From positions 1 to 18,209 of the forward strand of contig JAEWED010000169.1 of assembly GCA_023389745.1 (NCBI GenBank): a stretch of 18,209 nt of DNA. The letters run 5' to 3'. Position numbers and translations under genes: made by a program. This DNA is from Actinomycetes bacterium. GTDB taxonomy: Bacteria; Actinomycetota; Acidimicrobiia; Acidimicrobiales; Microtrichaceae. The notes below the pieces were generated by a model. That model made no database searches and was not told where the DNA came from. It worked only from the letters and a program-made list of their open reading frames with translations. This document shows positions 12,905-18,209 of this stretch, piece after piece. Position 1 is the stretch's first letter; each line of letters opens with the position of its first letter.

Positions 12905-13666
12905 ATGTCCACCGTGCTCATCACCGGCGCCGGATCCGGGTTCGGCAAGGGCGCAGCGCTCGCGCTGGCCGCCCGTGGTCACGACGTGATCGCCACCACC
13001 GAGACCGAGGAGCAGGCCGCGGCGCTGCGTGCCGAAGCGCCGCAGCTCACCGTCGAGCAGCTCGACATCACCACTGACGACGTCGCGAAGGTCGACCAGT
13101 GGGAGATCGATGTCCTGATCGACAACGCGGGCGCCGGGCAGTTCGGTCCGCTCGCGGACGTGCCGATGGAGGTCGTGCGGCACCTGTTCGAGGTGAACGT
13201 GTTCGGCACGCTGTCGATCACCCAGCGGGTGCTGGCGCAGATGATCCCGCGTGGCGCCGGCCGGGTGATCATCGTCTCGTCGGTCGCCGGGCTGGTCTCG
13301 GCCCCGGCGATCGCGCCCTATGCGATGACGAAGCACGCCCTCGAGGCGATGGGCAAGGCGATGCGGGCCGAGCTGGCCCCGCTCGGGATCGACGTGTGCC
13401 TGTTGAACCCGGGACCGTACGACACGGGGTTCAACGACCGCATGGCCGCCGCGATGTGGGAGTGGTTCGGCGACGACAGCCTGCAGTCAGCCACGACCAG
13501 CACGTTCGAGATGGTCCGCGACTTCATCACCGTCGGTCAGCTCGACCCCGCCGAGGTCGTCGAGGCCATGGTCGGGCTCGTCGAGGCCGAGACGACGCAG
13601 GAGAACAACCTGGTGCCGCCGGACGCGCTCGGGCCCGTCGAGGCCGCCCAGTCCCAGCAGGACTGA
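12905..13666 (+). CDS. Short-chain dehydrogenase/reductase (SDR)
   Basis: A 253-residue classical SDR, expected to be an NAD(P)-dependent oxidoreductase of an alcohol or carbonyl substrate. The cofactor loop TGAGSGFG is at residues 7-14, the NAGAG motif follows, and the active site has serines 125/126 in IVSSVAG and the Y-x3-K pair Tyr139 and Lys143 in YAMTK. NPGPYDTGF follows the active site. ATG 12905 has GAGGAG five nt upstream, one of the few strong ribosome sites here. A GTG at 12848 would add 19 arginine-rich residues and is unlikely. It lies 85 bp ahead of hisB on the same strand and may be co-transcribed with it. The substrate is unknown and no his-pathway role is known for SDRs. Confidence 0.92.
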   Translation: MSTVLITGAGSGFGKGAALALAARGHDVIATTETEEQAAALRAEAPQLTVEQLDITTDDVAKVDQWEIDVLIDNAGAGQFGPLADVPMEVVRHLFEVNVFGTLSITQRVLAQMIPRGAGRVIIVSSVAGLVSAPAIAPYAMTKHALEAMGKAMRAELAPLGIDVCLLNPGPYDTGFNDRMAAAMWEWFGDDSLQSATTSTFEMVRDFITVGQLDPAEVVEAMVGLVEAETTQENNLVPPDALGPVEAAQSQQD

Positions 13667-13699
13667 GCAACAGGACTGACGCCAGGCCCAGCAGGACTG
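13653..13699. repeat. Direct repeats across the SDR stop codon
   Basis: CCCAGCAGGACTG occurs at 13653-13665 and again at 13687-13699, with a partial copy CAGGACTG at 13671-13678. The first copy encodes the end of the SDR and contains part of its TGA. This is a local duplication with a 34-bp period. Confidence 0.75.
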
Positions 13700-13751
13700 C
13701 GCCGCCGTTACCGACTGAGTGGTCGTCGGTCCGGTGTGCGACGCTGGAGGC

Positions 13752-14399
13752 GTGAGCGCCAACGACCCAGCTGTGGACGGAACAGCAATCCCCACCGACG
13801 GAGCCCGCGCAGAGCGGGCGTCGTCCGACTCCAGGACCACCAAGGAGACCGACATCTCGATCGACCTCCTCGTCGACGGCACCGGCCGGACCGACTGCTC
13901 GACCGGACTGCCGTTCTTTGATCACATGCTCGACCAGGTCGGCCGCCACGCCGGCATGGACCTGACGGTCAAGGCCGCCGGCGACATCCACATCGATTCG
14001 CACCACACCGTCGAGGACACCGGCATCCTGCTGGGCGCGGTGCTGCGCGACGCCCTCGGCGACAAGCGGGGCGTGAAGCGGTTCGCCTCGATCCGCGTGC
14101 CGCTCGACGAAGCGGTCGTCGAGGCCGTGCTCGACCTGTCCGGCCGTCCCTACCTGCACTACGAGATCGACCCGCCGGGCGAGAAGATCCTGGGTGACCC
14201 GCCGTTCGACCCCCAGCTGATGGAGGAGTTCTGGCGGGCGATCGTCATGTCGTCGGGCATCACGTTGCACCTGACGCTCGTGCGGGGTCGCAACACCCAT
14301 CACATCATCGAGGCGTCGGTGAAGGCGTTCGCCCGAGCGCTGCGTGAGGCGGTCAAGCTCGAGAGCGATCAGATGCCGTCGACCAAGGGCGTGCTGTGA
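13752..14399 (+). CDS. hisB: Imidazoleglycerol-phosphate dehydratase
   Basis: A 215-residue monofunctional enzyme that removes water from imidazole glycerol phosphate to give imidazole acetol phosphate, using two metal ions. Seen: TKETDISIDLLVDGTG, GLPFFDHMLDQVGRHAG, the metal-binding DSHHTVEDTGI (His84, His85), and the second copy-like motif RGRNTHHIIEASVKAFARAL. No N-terminal phosphatase domain is present, as usual outside enterobacteria. The start is uncertain: GTG 13752 directly follows GGAGGC (a ribosome site too close) with GACGCT 6 nt upstream as a weak leaderless -10. GTG 13719 would add 11 residues. The N-terminus is about 20-25 residues longer and more Ala/Asp/Ser-rich than in short family members. 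Its TGA overlaps the hisH GTG by four bases. Confidence 0.95.
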   Translation: MSANDPAVDGTAIPTDGARAERASSDSRTTKETDISIDLLVDGTGRTDCSTGLPFFDHMLDQVGRHAGMDLTVKAAGDIHIDSHHTVEDTGILLGAVLRDALGDKRGVKRFASIRVPLDEAVVEAVLDLSGRPYLHYEIDPPGEKILGDPPFDPQLMEEFWRAIVMSSGITLHLTLVRGRNTHHIIEASVKAFARALREAVKLESDQMPSTKGVL

Positions 14400-15061
14400 G
14401 CCCGAGCGGCTCCGGGACGGACCGACCCACTCGACTCGCGGTCCTCGACTACGGCATCGGCAACCTGCGATCCGCCCAGAAGGCGCTCGAGCACGTCGGC
14501 GCGGATGCCACGCTGACCGCCGATCCGGCGGTCGTCGAGGCGGCCGACGGCGTCGTGCTGCCCGGCGTCGGAGCGTTCGGTCGCTGCCGCGAAGCGCTGG
14601 CCGACACCGGTCTCGACCGGGTCGCCCTCGACGCGATCGCCGCCGGGCGCCCGTTCCTGGGCATCTGCATCGGCATGCAGCTGCTCTACGAGTCCTCCGA
14701 GGAGTCCCCCGGCGTCGAGGGCCTGGGGGTGCTGCCGGGTGTGGTGCGACGACTGCCCGACGACGTGAAGCACCCGCAGATGCAGTGGAACCGCCTCGAT
14801 GTCGTGTCGGCGTCGCCGCTGCTCGACGGTCTCGGCGAGCGTCCGTGGATGTACTTCGTGCACTCGTTCGCCGCCGAGGCGACCGACGACGTCATCGCGA
14901 CGGTCGACTACGGCGGTCCCGTGACCGCCGCGGCGCAGCGCGGCTCGGTCGTGGCGACCCAGTTCCACCCCGAGAAGTCGGGGCGAGGGGGCCTCGCGGT
15001 CCTGGCGAACTTCGTCGAGCTGGCAGCCGCTCGGTCCGACACGCTCACCCCGAACGCCTGA
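14396..15061 (+). CDS. hisH: Imidazole glycerol phosphate synthase, glutaminase subunit
   Basis: A 221-residue class I glutamine amidotransferase that frees ammonia for HisF. The triad is visible: nucleophile Cys91 in FLGICIGMQLLYESSEE, and His191 with Glu193 in ATQFHPEKSG. The N-terminus has LDYGIGNLRSAQKALEHVG, and the oxyanion strand region is VVLPGVGAFG. GTG 14396 overlaps the hisB stop as GTGA, so translation is coupled. Length is slightly above the common 200-210, mainly through a short N-terminal extension (MSPSGSGTDRPTR). Confidence 0.96.
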   Translation: MSPSGSGTDRPTRLAVLDYGIGNLRSAQKALEHVGADATLTADPAVVEAADGVVLPGVGAFGRCREALADTGLDRVALDAIAAGRPFLGICIGMQLLYESSEESPGVEGLGVLPGVVRRLPDDVKHPQMQWNRLDVVSASPLLDGLGERPWMYFVHSFAAEATDDVIATVDYGGPVTAAAQRGSVVATQFHPEKSGRGGLAVLANFVELAAARSDTLTPNA

Positions 15062-15090
15062 CGTCGAACGACCGACGGGCCTGACGCAGT

Positions 15091-15119
15091 ACGACTGATG
15101 GAGAGAGACGACTGATGGA
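15091..15119 (+). repeat. Duplicated start-region segment ahead of hisA
   Basis: ACGACTGATGGA occurs at 15091-15102 and 15108-15119. The second copy carries the hisA ATG (15115). The first carries an ATG (15098) that opens only MERDD and stops with a TGA sharing one base with the hisA ATG. GGAGAG (15100-15105) between the copies is the hisA ribosome site. Confidence 0.75.
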
Positions 15120-15852
15120 TCTGTACCCCGCGATCGACCTGCGCGGCGGGAAGTGCGTGCGGCTCTACCAGGGCGACTACGCCCAGGAGACCGTGTACGG
15201 CGACGACCCCGTCGCCCAGGCACAGGCCTTCGAGGCCGAAGGTGCGCCGTGGATCCACGTCGTGGACCTCGACGCGGCACGCAGCGGCGACCCGGTGAAC
15301 CGTGAGGTCGTCGCCGCGATCGCCGCCGGGGTGTCGGTGCCGGTGCAGACCGGCGGCGGTGTGCGCGACGACGCGGCCGCCGAGGCACTCTTCGAGGCGG
15401 GTGTGGCCCGGGTCGTGGTCGGCACCGCGGCGCTCGAGGACCCCGAGTTCGTCCGGCGCCTGGCAGCGCGCCACCCCGTCGCCGTCGGGCTCGACGCCCG
15501 CGGCCGTGACGTCGCGGTCCGCGGCTGGCTCGAGGGCTCGGGCACCGATCTGCTGGACCTGGCCCGGGCGTTCGAGGACGCCGGCGTCGCCGCGCTGGTC
15601 GTGACCGAGATCAGCCGCGACGGCACGCTCGAGGGCCCGGACCTGGTCGGGCTGACCGAGGTCGTCGAGGCGACGTCGATCCCCGTGATCGCCTCGGGCG
15701 GCATCGGCACGCTCGCAGATCTGACGGCGCTCTCCGGGGTCACCGCTGCCGGTCGCACCCTCGAGGGCGCGATCACCGGCCGTGCGCTGTACGAGGGCAA
15801 GTTCTCGGTCGCCGAGGCCGTCGTCGCCTGCCGCGGTGGTGGGGCCGCATGA
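15115..15852 (+). CDS. hisA: ProFAR isomerase (HisA)
   Basis: A 245-residue TIM barrel that isomerises ProFAR to PRFAR. The general base Asp8 is in YPAIDLRGGKCVRLYQGDYA and the general acid Asp127 in VGLDARG. Phosphate loops are QTGGGVRDD and IASGGIG, and EISRDGTLEGPDL is the family segment. Many actinobacteria carry the bifunctional HisA/TrpF enzyme PriA instead. The RLYQGDYAQETVYGDDPV stretch here looks like ordinary HisA rather than PriA, but side activity on phosphoribosylanthranilate cannot be excluded. ATG 15115 has GGAGAG about nine nt upstream. Its TGA overlaps the hisF ATG by four bases. Confidence 0.94.
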   Translation: MDLYPAIDLRGGKCVRLYQGDYAQETVYGDDPVAQAQAFEAEGAPWIHVVDLDAARSGDPVNREVVAAIAAGVSVPVQTGGGVRDDAAAEALFEAGVARVVVGTAALEDPEFVRRLAARHPVAVGLDARGRDVAVRGWLEGSGTDLLDLARAFEDAGVAALVVTEISRDGTLEGPDLVGLTEVVEATSIPVIASGGIGTLADLTALSGVTAAGRTLEGAITGRALYEGKFSVAEAVVACRGGGAA

Positions 15853-16622
15853 GGACCGCTCGTGTGATCCCGTGCCTCGACGTCGACGCCGGTCGTGTCG
15901 TCAAGGGCGTCAACTTCGTCGAGCTGCGTGACGCGGGCGATCCCGTCGAGCTCGCGGCCCGCTACGACGTCGAGGGTGCGGACGAACTGATCTTCCTGGA
16001 CATCACCGCCTCGTCGGACGCTCGGGAGACGACGATCGACATGGTCCGTCACGTCGCCGAGCAGGTGTTCATCCCGTTCACCGTCGGTGGTGGGGTGCGC
16101 AGCGTCGAGGACGCACGCAACCTGCTGCGCGCGGGGGCGGACAAGGTCGGCGTGAACACCGCCTCGGTCGACCGGCCGGAGCTCATCGGCGAGATCGCCG
16201 AGGAGTTCGGCGCCCAGTGCGTCGTCGTCGCCGTCGACGCCCGGAGTCGTGCCGACGGCGGTGCCGGGTGGGAGGTCTTCACCCACGGCGGCCGCACGCC
16301 GACGGGGATCGACGCGGTCGAGTGGGTCGCTCGGGCCGAGGAGCTCGGTGCGGGCGAGATCCTGCTGACGTCGATGGACCGCGACGGCACGCGTGACGGG
16401 TTCGAGCTCGCCCTCACCCGTGCGGTGGTCGACGCCTGCAACGTGCCCGTGATCGCATCCGGCGGTGTCGGCAATCTGCAACACCTGGTCGACGGCATCA
16501 CGATCGCCCGCGCCGATGCCGTGCTGGCGGCGTCGATCTTCCACTTCGGGGAGTACACCGTCGGCGACGCCAAGGCGGCGCTCGCAGCGGCCGGGGTCGA
16601 CGTGCGACCGGTGCGCGACTGA
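15849..16622 (+). CDS. hisF: Imidazole glycerol phosphate synthase, cyclase subunit
   Basis: A 257-residue TIM barrel that cyclises PRFAR with ammonia from HisH to imidazole glycerol phosphate and AICAR. Catalytic Asp11 is in VIPCLDVDAGRVVKGVNF and Asp130 in VVVAVDARS. Other marks are FTVGGGVRSVEDA, NTASVDRPELI, GGRTPTGIDAVEW, LLTSMDRDGTRDGF and IASGGVGNLQHL. Length is exactly typical. ATG 15849 sits in the hisA stop (ATGA). It is the last gene of the hisB-H-A-F run. hisI, hisE and hisG, often nearby, are absent from the window. Confidence 0.97.
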   Translation: MRTARVIPCLDVDAGRVVKGVNFVELRDAGDPVELAARYDVEGADELIFLDITASSDARETTIDMVRHVAEQVFIPFTVGGGVRSVEDARNLLRAGADKVGVNTASVDRPELIGEIAEEFGAQCVVVAVDARSRADGGAGWEVFTHGGRTPTGIDAVEWVARAEELGAGEILLTSMDRDGTRDGFELALTRAVVDACNVPVIASGGVGNLQHLVDGITIARADAVLAASIFHFGEYTVGDAKAALAAAGVDVRPVRD

Positions 16623-16633
16623 GCTCGGTGCAG

Positions 16634-16647
16634 CTCCCCTGAGGGAG
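16634..16647 (+). terminator. Small hairpin right after hisF
   Basis: CTCCC-CTGA-GGGAG is a five-bp stem starting 11 nt after the hisF stop. The sequence after it is G-rich, with no U-tract, so the call is weak. Confidence 0.3.
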
Positions 16648-16663
16648 TGGGGGAGAGCGAGAG

Positions 16664-16710
16664 CGGGCCGCGACCCCAGATGGCCCCATCGCCACCGGGA
16701 CCGCGGCCCG
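16664..16710. terminator. GC-rich inverted repeat after hisF
   Basis: CGGGCCGCG (16664-16672) and CGCGGCCCG (16702-16710) are exact nine-bp complements enclosing 29 bases. Together with the palindrome at 16797 it makes this 263-bp convergent gap unusually rich in structure. Confidence 0.35.
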
Positions 16711-16781
16711 GTCGACCGGCGGAGGCGGCAGCAGCTCCGCAGGGCGAACACATGTTCGACCCTACTCAGTCGTCTCCCGGC

Positions 16782-16858
16782 CGTCCACCACCCCTCGAAA
16801 TCCGCTCTGTTCTCGGGGTGATCACCCCGAGAACAGAGCGGATTTCAAGAGGTGGACG
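16782..16858. repeat. Perfect 50-bp palindrome within a 77-bp imperfect palindrome
   Basis: Bases 16797-16821 are the exact reverse complement of 16822-16846, with no unpaired centre: arm start GAAATCCGCTCTG, arm end CTCGGGGTGA. Outside this, CGTCCACC (16782-16789) pairs with GGTGGACG (16851-16858), separated from the core by 7 nt on the left and 4 nt on the right. It lies between the convergent hisF and PIG-L genes, 28 bp from the PIG-L stop. It shares flank and arm blocks with the element at 6281-6345, so it belongs to a repeat family. It could be a two-way terminator, a REP-like element or a protein site. Confidence 0.92.
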
Positions 16859-16885
16859 ACAATGCGTCGGGGAGCGGAGAGCTGC

Positions 16886-17644
16886 TCAGGGGAGGTCGTC
16901 GAGGGGGCCTCGGGGGCCGCTGCGCAGGTACCACTCCCAGCCGTAGACCTCGGCGAAGCCGGCGTCGTCGAGTCCGAACACGGGGGCGTGGTCGGGCAGC
17001 TGGCTGACGTGCGCGGCCATCGCTGCTCGCTTGGTCGCCACGTGGCGGTGCACGTCGACGGTCAGGTCGACCTCGACCGAGGCGCTGCCGATCAGCGAAC
17101 CCGCCAGGCCCAGGTCGCCTGCCAGTGCGGCGTCCTCGACCAGGTGCGTCTCGACGAAGTGCAGGTACTCGCGGTCGACGGTCATCTCGTAGCGGCAGGC
17201 GATCCCCGCGAGGTCGGCGGCCGCCAATCCGACCCGGTGGCCCTGGACGTGGTCGGGGTGCCCGTAGATGCCGTGGTCGTCGTAGACCACGACCGCATCC
17301 GCGCGCTCCGAGGTCAGGACCGCTGCGAGGCGACCAGCGGCGTCGTCGACGGGAGCGGACCAGAACGAGCCGGCCGCGTCGTTGGCGGGGTCGCCGAGCA
17401 TGCCGGAGTCAGTGAAACCGAGCAGGTGGAGTGCGTCGACGTGCAGCAGCTCGGCCGCGACCTCGAGCTCGTTGCGCCGGTGCAGTGCGAGCGGGGAGGA
17501 GTCGTCGTGCACCAGGCCGAGCTCACCGCCGGTGGCGACGACCAGCACCACTCGGTGGCCGGCCTCGGTCAGGGCGAGCATCGTGCCGCCGCTGAAGATC
17601 GCCTCGTCGTCGGGATGCGCATGCACGAAGACGACGGTCGACAC
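16886..17644 (-). CDS. PIG-L/LmbE-family deacetylase (MshB/Mca-like)
   Basis: A 252-residue zinc-dependent N-acetylglucosamine deacetylase-fold protein. The zinc site is formed by HAHPDDEA near the N-terminus and by GHPDHVQGH about 120 residues later. VVLVVATGGELG and VVYDDHGIYG also match the family. Members include MshB (deacetylates GlcNAc-Ins in mycothiol synthesis), Mca (cleaves mycothiol conjugates) and many uncharacterised proteins. With mshD in the window a mycothiol role is tempting, but the sequence lacks details I could use to pick one. GTG 17644 is chosen because TACGGT lies 8 nt upstream and the conserved core starts at once; an in-frame ATG at 17818 would add 58 proline-rich residues across the divergent promoter. 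Confidence 0.87.
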   Translation of the reverse strand: MSTVVFVHAHPDDEAIFSGGTMLALTEAGHRVVLVVATGGELGLVHDDSSPLALHRRNELEVAAELLHVDALHLLGFTDSGMLGDPANDAAGSFWSAPVDDAAGRLAAVLTSERADAVVVYDDHGIYGHPDHVQGHRVGLAAADLAGIACRYEMTVDREYLHFVETHLVEDAALAGDLGLAGSLIGSASVEVDLTVDVHRHVATKRAAMAAHVSQLPDHAPVFGLDDAGFAEVYGWEWYLRSGPRGPLDDLP

Positions 17645-17652
17645 GGGCGTGG

Positions 17653-17658
17653 ACCGTA
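17653..17658 (-). promoter_or_regulatory. Leaderless -10 box of the PIG-L gene
   Basis: TACGGT on the minus strand ends 8 nt before GTG 17644. Confidence 0.45.
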
Positions 17659-17739
17659 GGGCGCGGGGTGACCCGGGACAAGGTTGCCAGCCAAGGGCAC
17701 GGGGAGCCGGGGCGGGACGAGGGCAGCCGACGGCCGGGG

Positions 17740-17745
17740 TAGGTT
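17740..17745 (+). promoter_or_regulatory. -10 box of the LLM-class oxidoreductase gene
   Basis: TAGGTT lies 32 nt before ATG 17778, giving a predicted start near 17752 and a leader of about 26 nt that carries GGAAGGA (17760-17766). Unlike most genes here, this one would have a leader with a ribosome site. Confidence 0.4.
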
Positions 17746-17777
17746 CGGGGCGACCGACCGGAAGGACCTCCGCACCG

Positions 17778-18209
17778 ATGGATCTTCGCATCTTCGTCGA
17801 ACCACAGCAGGGCGCCACCTACGACCAGCAGCTCGCCGTGGCCCAGCGCGCCGAATCGCTCGGGTTCGATGCGTTCTTCCGCTCCGACCACCTGTTGAAG
17901 ATGGGTGACATGTCGGGTCTGCCCGGGCCGACCGACTCGTGGGTCACCCTCGGTGCGATCGCTCGTGAGACCTCGACCATCCGGCTCGGGACTCTCGTCA
18001 CCTCGGCGACGTTCCGTCACCCGGGCATGCTGGCGGTGTCGGTCGCCCAGGTCGACCAGATGTCGGGCGGCCGGGTCGAGCTCGGTCTCGGTGCAGGGTG
18101 GTACGACCAGGAGCACACCGCGTACGGCATCCCGTACCAGCCCCTCGGCGAGCGCTTCGACCGGCTCGAGGAGCAGCTGCAGATCGTCACGGGCCTGTGG
18201 TCCACACCG
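17778..18209 (+). CDS. LLM-class flavin/F420-dependent oxidoreductase, 5' part (partial)
   Basis: The frame is open from ATG 17778 to the window end (144 codons), so the C-terminus is missing. The protein starts MDLRIFVEPQQGATYDQQL and shows AQRAESLGFDAFFRSDHLL, IRLGTLVTSATFRHPGMLA, QMSGGRVELGLGAGWYDQEH and ERFDRLEEQLQI. These are the standard blocks of luciferase-like monooxygenase TIM barrels, and in actinobacteria this subgroup (GAGWYDQEHTAYG) is usually annotated as F420-dependent. F420 use is inferred from family and taxon, not from a residue I can prove. The substrate is unknown. GGAAGGA about 11 nt upstream supports the start. Confidence 0.9.
   Translation, partial: MDLRIFVEPQQGATYDQQLAVAQRAESLGFDAFFRSDHLLKMGDMSGLPGPTDSWVTLGAIARETSTIRLGTLVTSATFRHPGMLAVSVAQVDQMSGGRVELGLGAGWYDQEHTAYGIPYQPLGERFDRLEEQLQIVTGLWSTP

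Noticed and set aside
15115..15852. Bifunctional PriA instead of HisA.
   Set aside because: The RLYQGDYAQETVY region and loops look like ordinary HisA; no PriA-specific segment was recognised, though a side activity cannot be ruled out.
15177..16751. Minus-strand frame of 524 codons across hisA and hisF.
   Set aside because: Composition is Arg/Ser/Thr/Pro-rich and motif-free, whereas hisA and hisF on the plus strand have every catalytic residue.
16797..16846. CRISPR repeat or insertion-sequence end.
   Set aside because: There is no regular spacing of repeats and no transposase nearby; the element is a single palindrome with a diverged relative 10 kb away.
1..18209. tRNA, rRNA, riboswitch or prophage/defence genes.
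   Set aside because: No tRNA-like cloverleaf, rRNA stretch, known riboswitch core, integrase, phage or defence motif was seen on either strand by reading.

Overview
The window is very GC-rich DNA, about 70% by eye. It carries marker pathways of actinobacteria: menaquinone methylation, mycothiol synthesis, a probable F420-type flavin-independent oxidoreductase, and many GTG starts with a TANNNT box 6-9 nt upstream, the signature of leaderless transcripts. The gene set fits a free-living, high-GC actinobacterium of the Acidimicrobiia (Ilumatobacter-like) type. That placement is inference from gene content; no rRNA or tRNA is present to confirm it.

Layout. Positions 1-4978 are all on the minus strand. 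They hold the 5' end of a probable isochorismate synthase overlapping menG, a FadD19-like acyl-CoA synthetase, a secreted TAP-type alpha/beta-hydrolase lipoprotein, and a MaoC-type hydratase. A four-helix membrane protein (minus) and a sugar-phosphate nucleotidyltransferase (plus) diverge at 5441-5444, where their start codons overlap. The nucleotidyltransferase converges with rlmN (minus). Next come a shortened mycothiol synthase (mshD-like, minus), an endonuclease III gene (nth, plus), and a small coiled-coil-type protein (minus). Positions 9303-16622 hold most of a histidine biosynthesis cluster on the plus strand: hisD-hisC, then an interruption by a minus-strand lipoprotein gene and a plus-strand SDR gene, then hisB-hisH-hisA-hisF. 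hisG, hisI and hisE are not in the window. The right end has a PIG-L/LmbE deacetylase (minus) divergent from a truncated LLM-class oxidoreductase that runs off the window.

How the genes fit together. hisD, hisC, hisB, hisH, hisA and hisF supply the later and middle steps of histidine synthesis, and neighbouring genes are joined by 1-4 nt stop/start overlaps (hisD/hisC, hisB/hisH, hisA/hisF). The isochorismate synthase fragment and menG belong to menaquinone synthesis. The acyl-CoA synthetase and MaoC hydratase point to acyl-CoA or sterol side-chain degradation. mshD, and possibly the PIG-L gene, relate to mycothiol.

Most unusual content. (1) A family of palindromic intergenic repeats lies between convergent genes: a perfect 50-bp palindrome at 16797-16846 inside a 77-bp imperfect one, and a decayed copy with the same flank at 6281-6345, next to a third related palindrome at 6236-6283. 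(2) Compact divergent promoters occur, including overlapping -10 boxes between mshD and nth. (3) A nine-codon reading frame starts at the predicted 5' end of the hisD transcript and overlaps the hisD start. (4) The MshD-like protein lacks nearly all of the N-terminal GNAT domain. No CRISPR array, transposase, tRNA or rRNA was seen. No gap between genes exceeds 300 bases; the two longest (8753-9012 and 16623-16885) are described by their hairpins.
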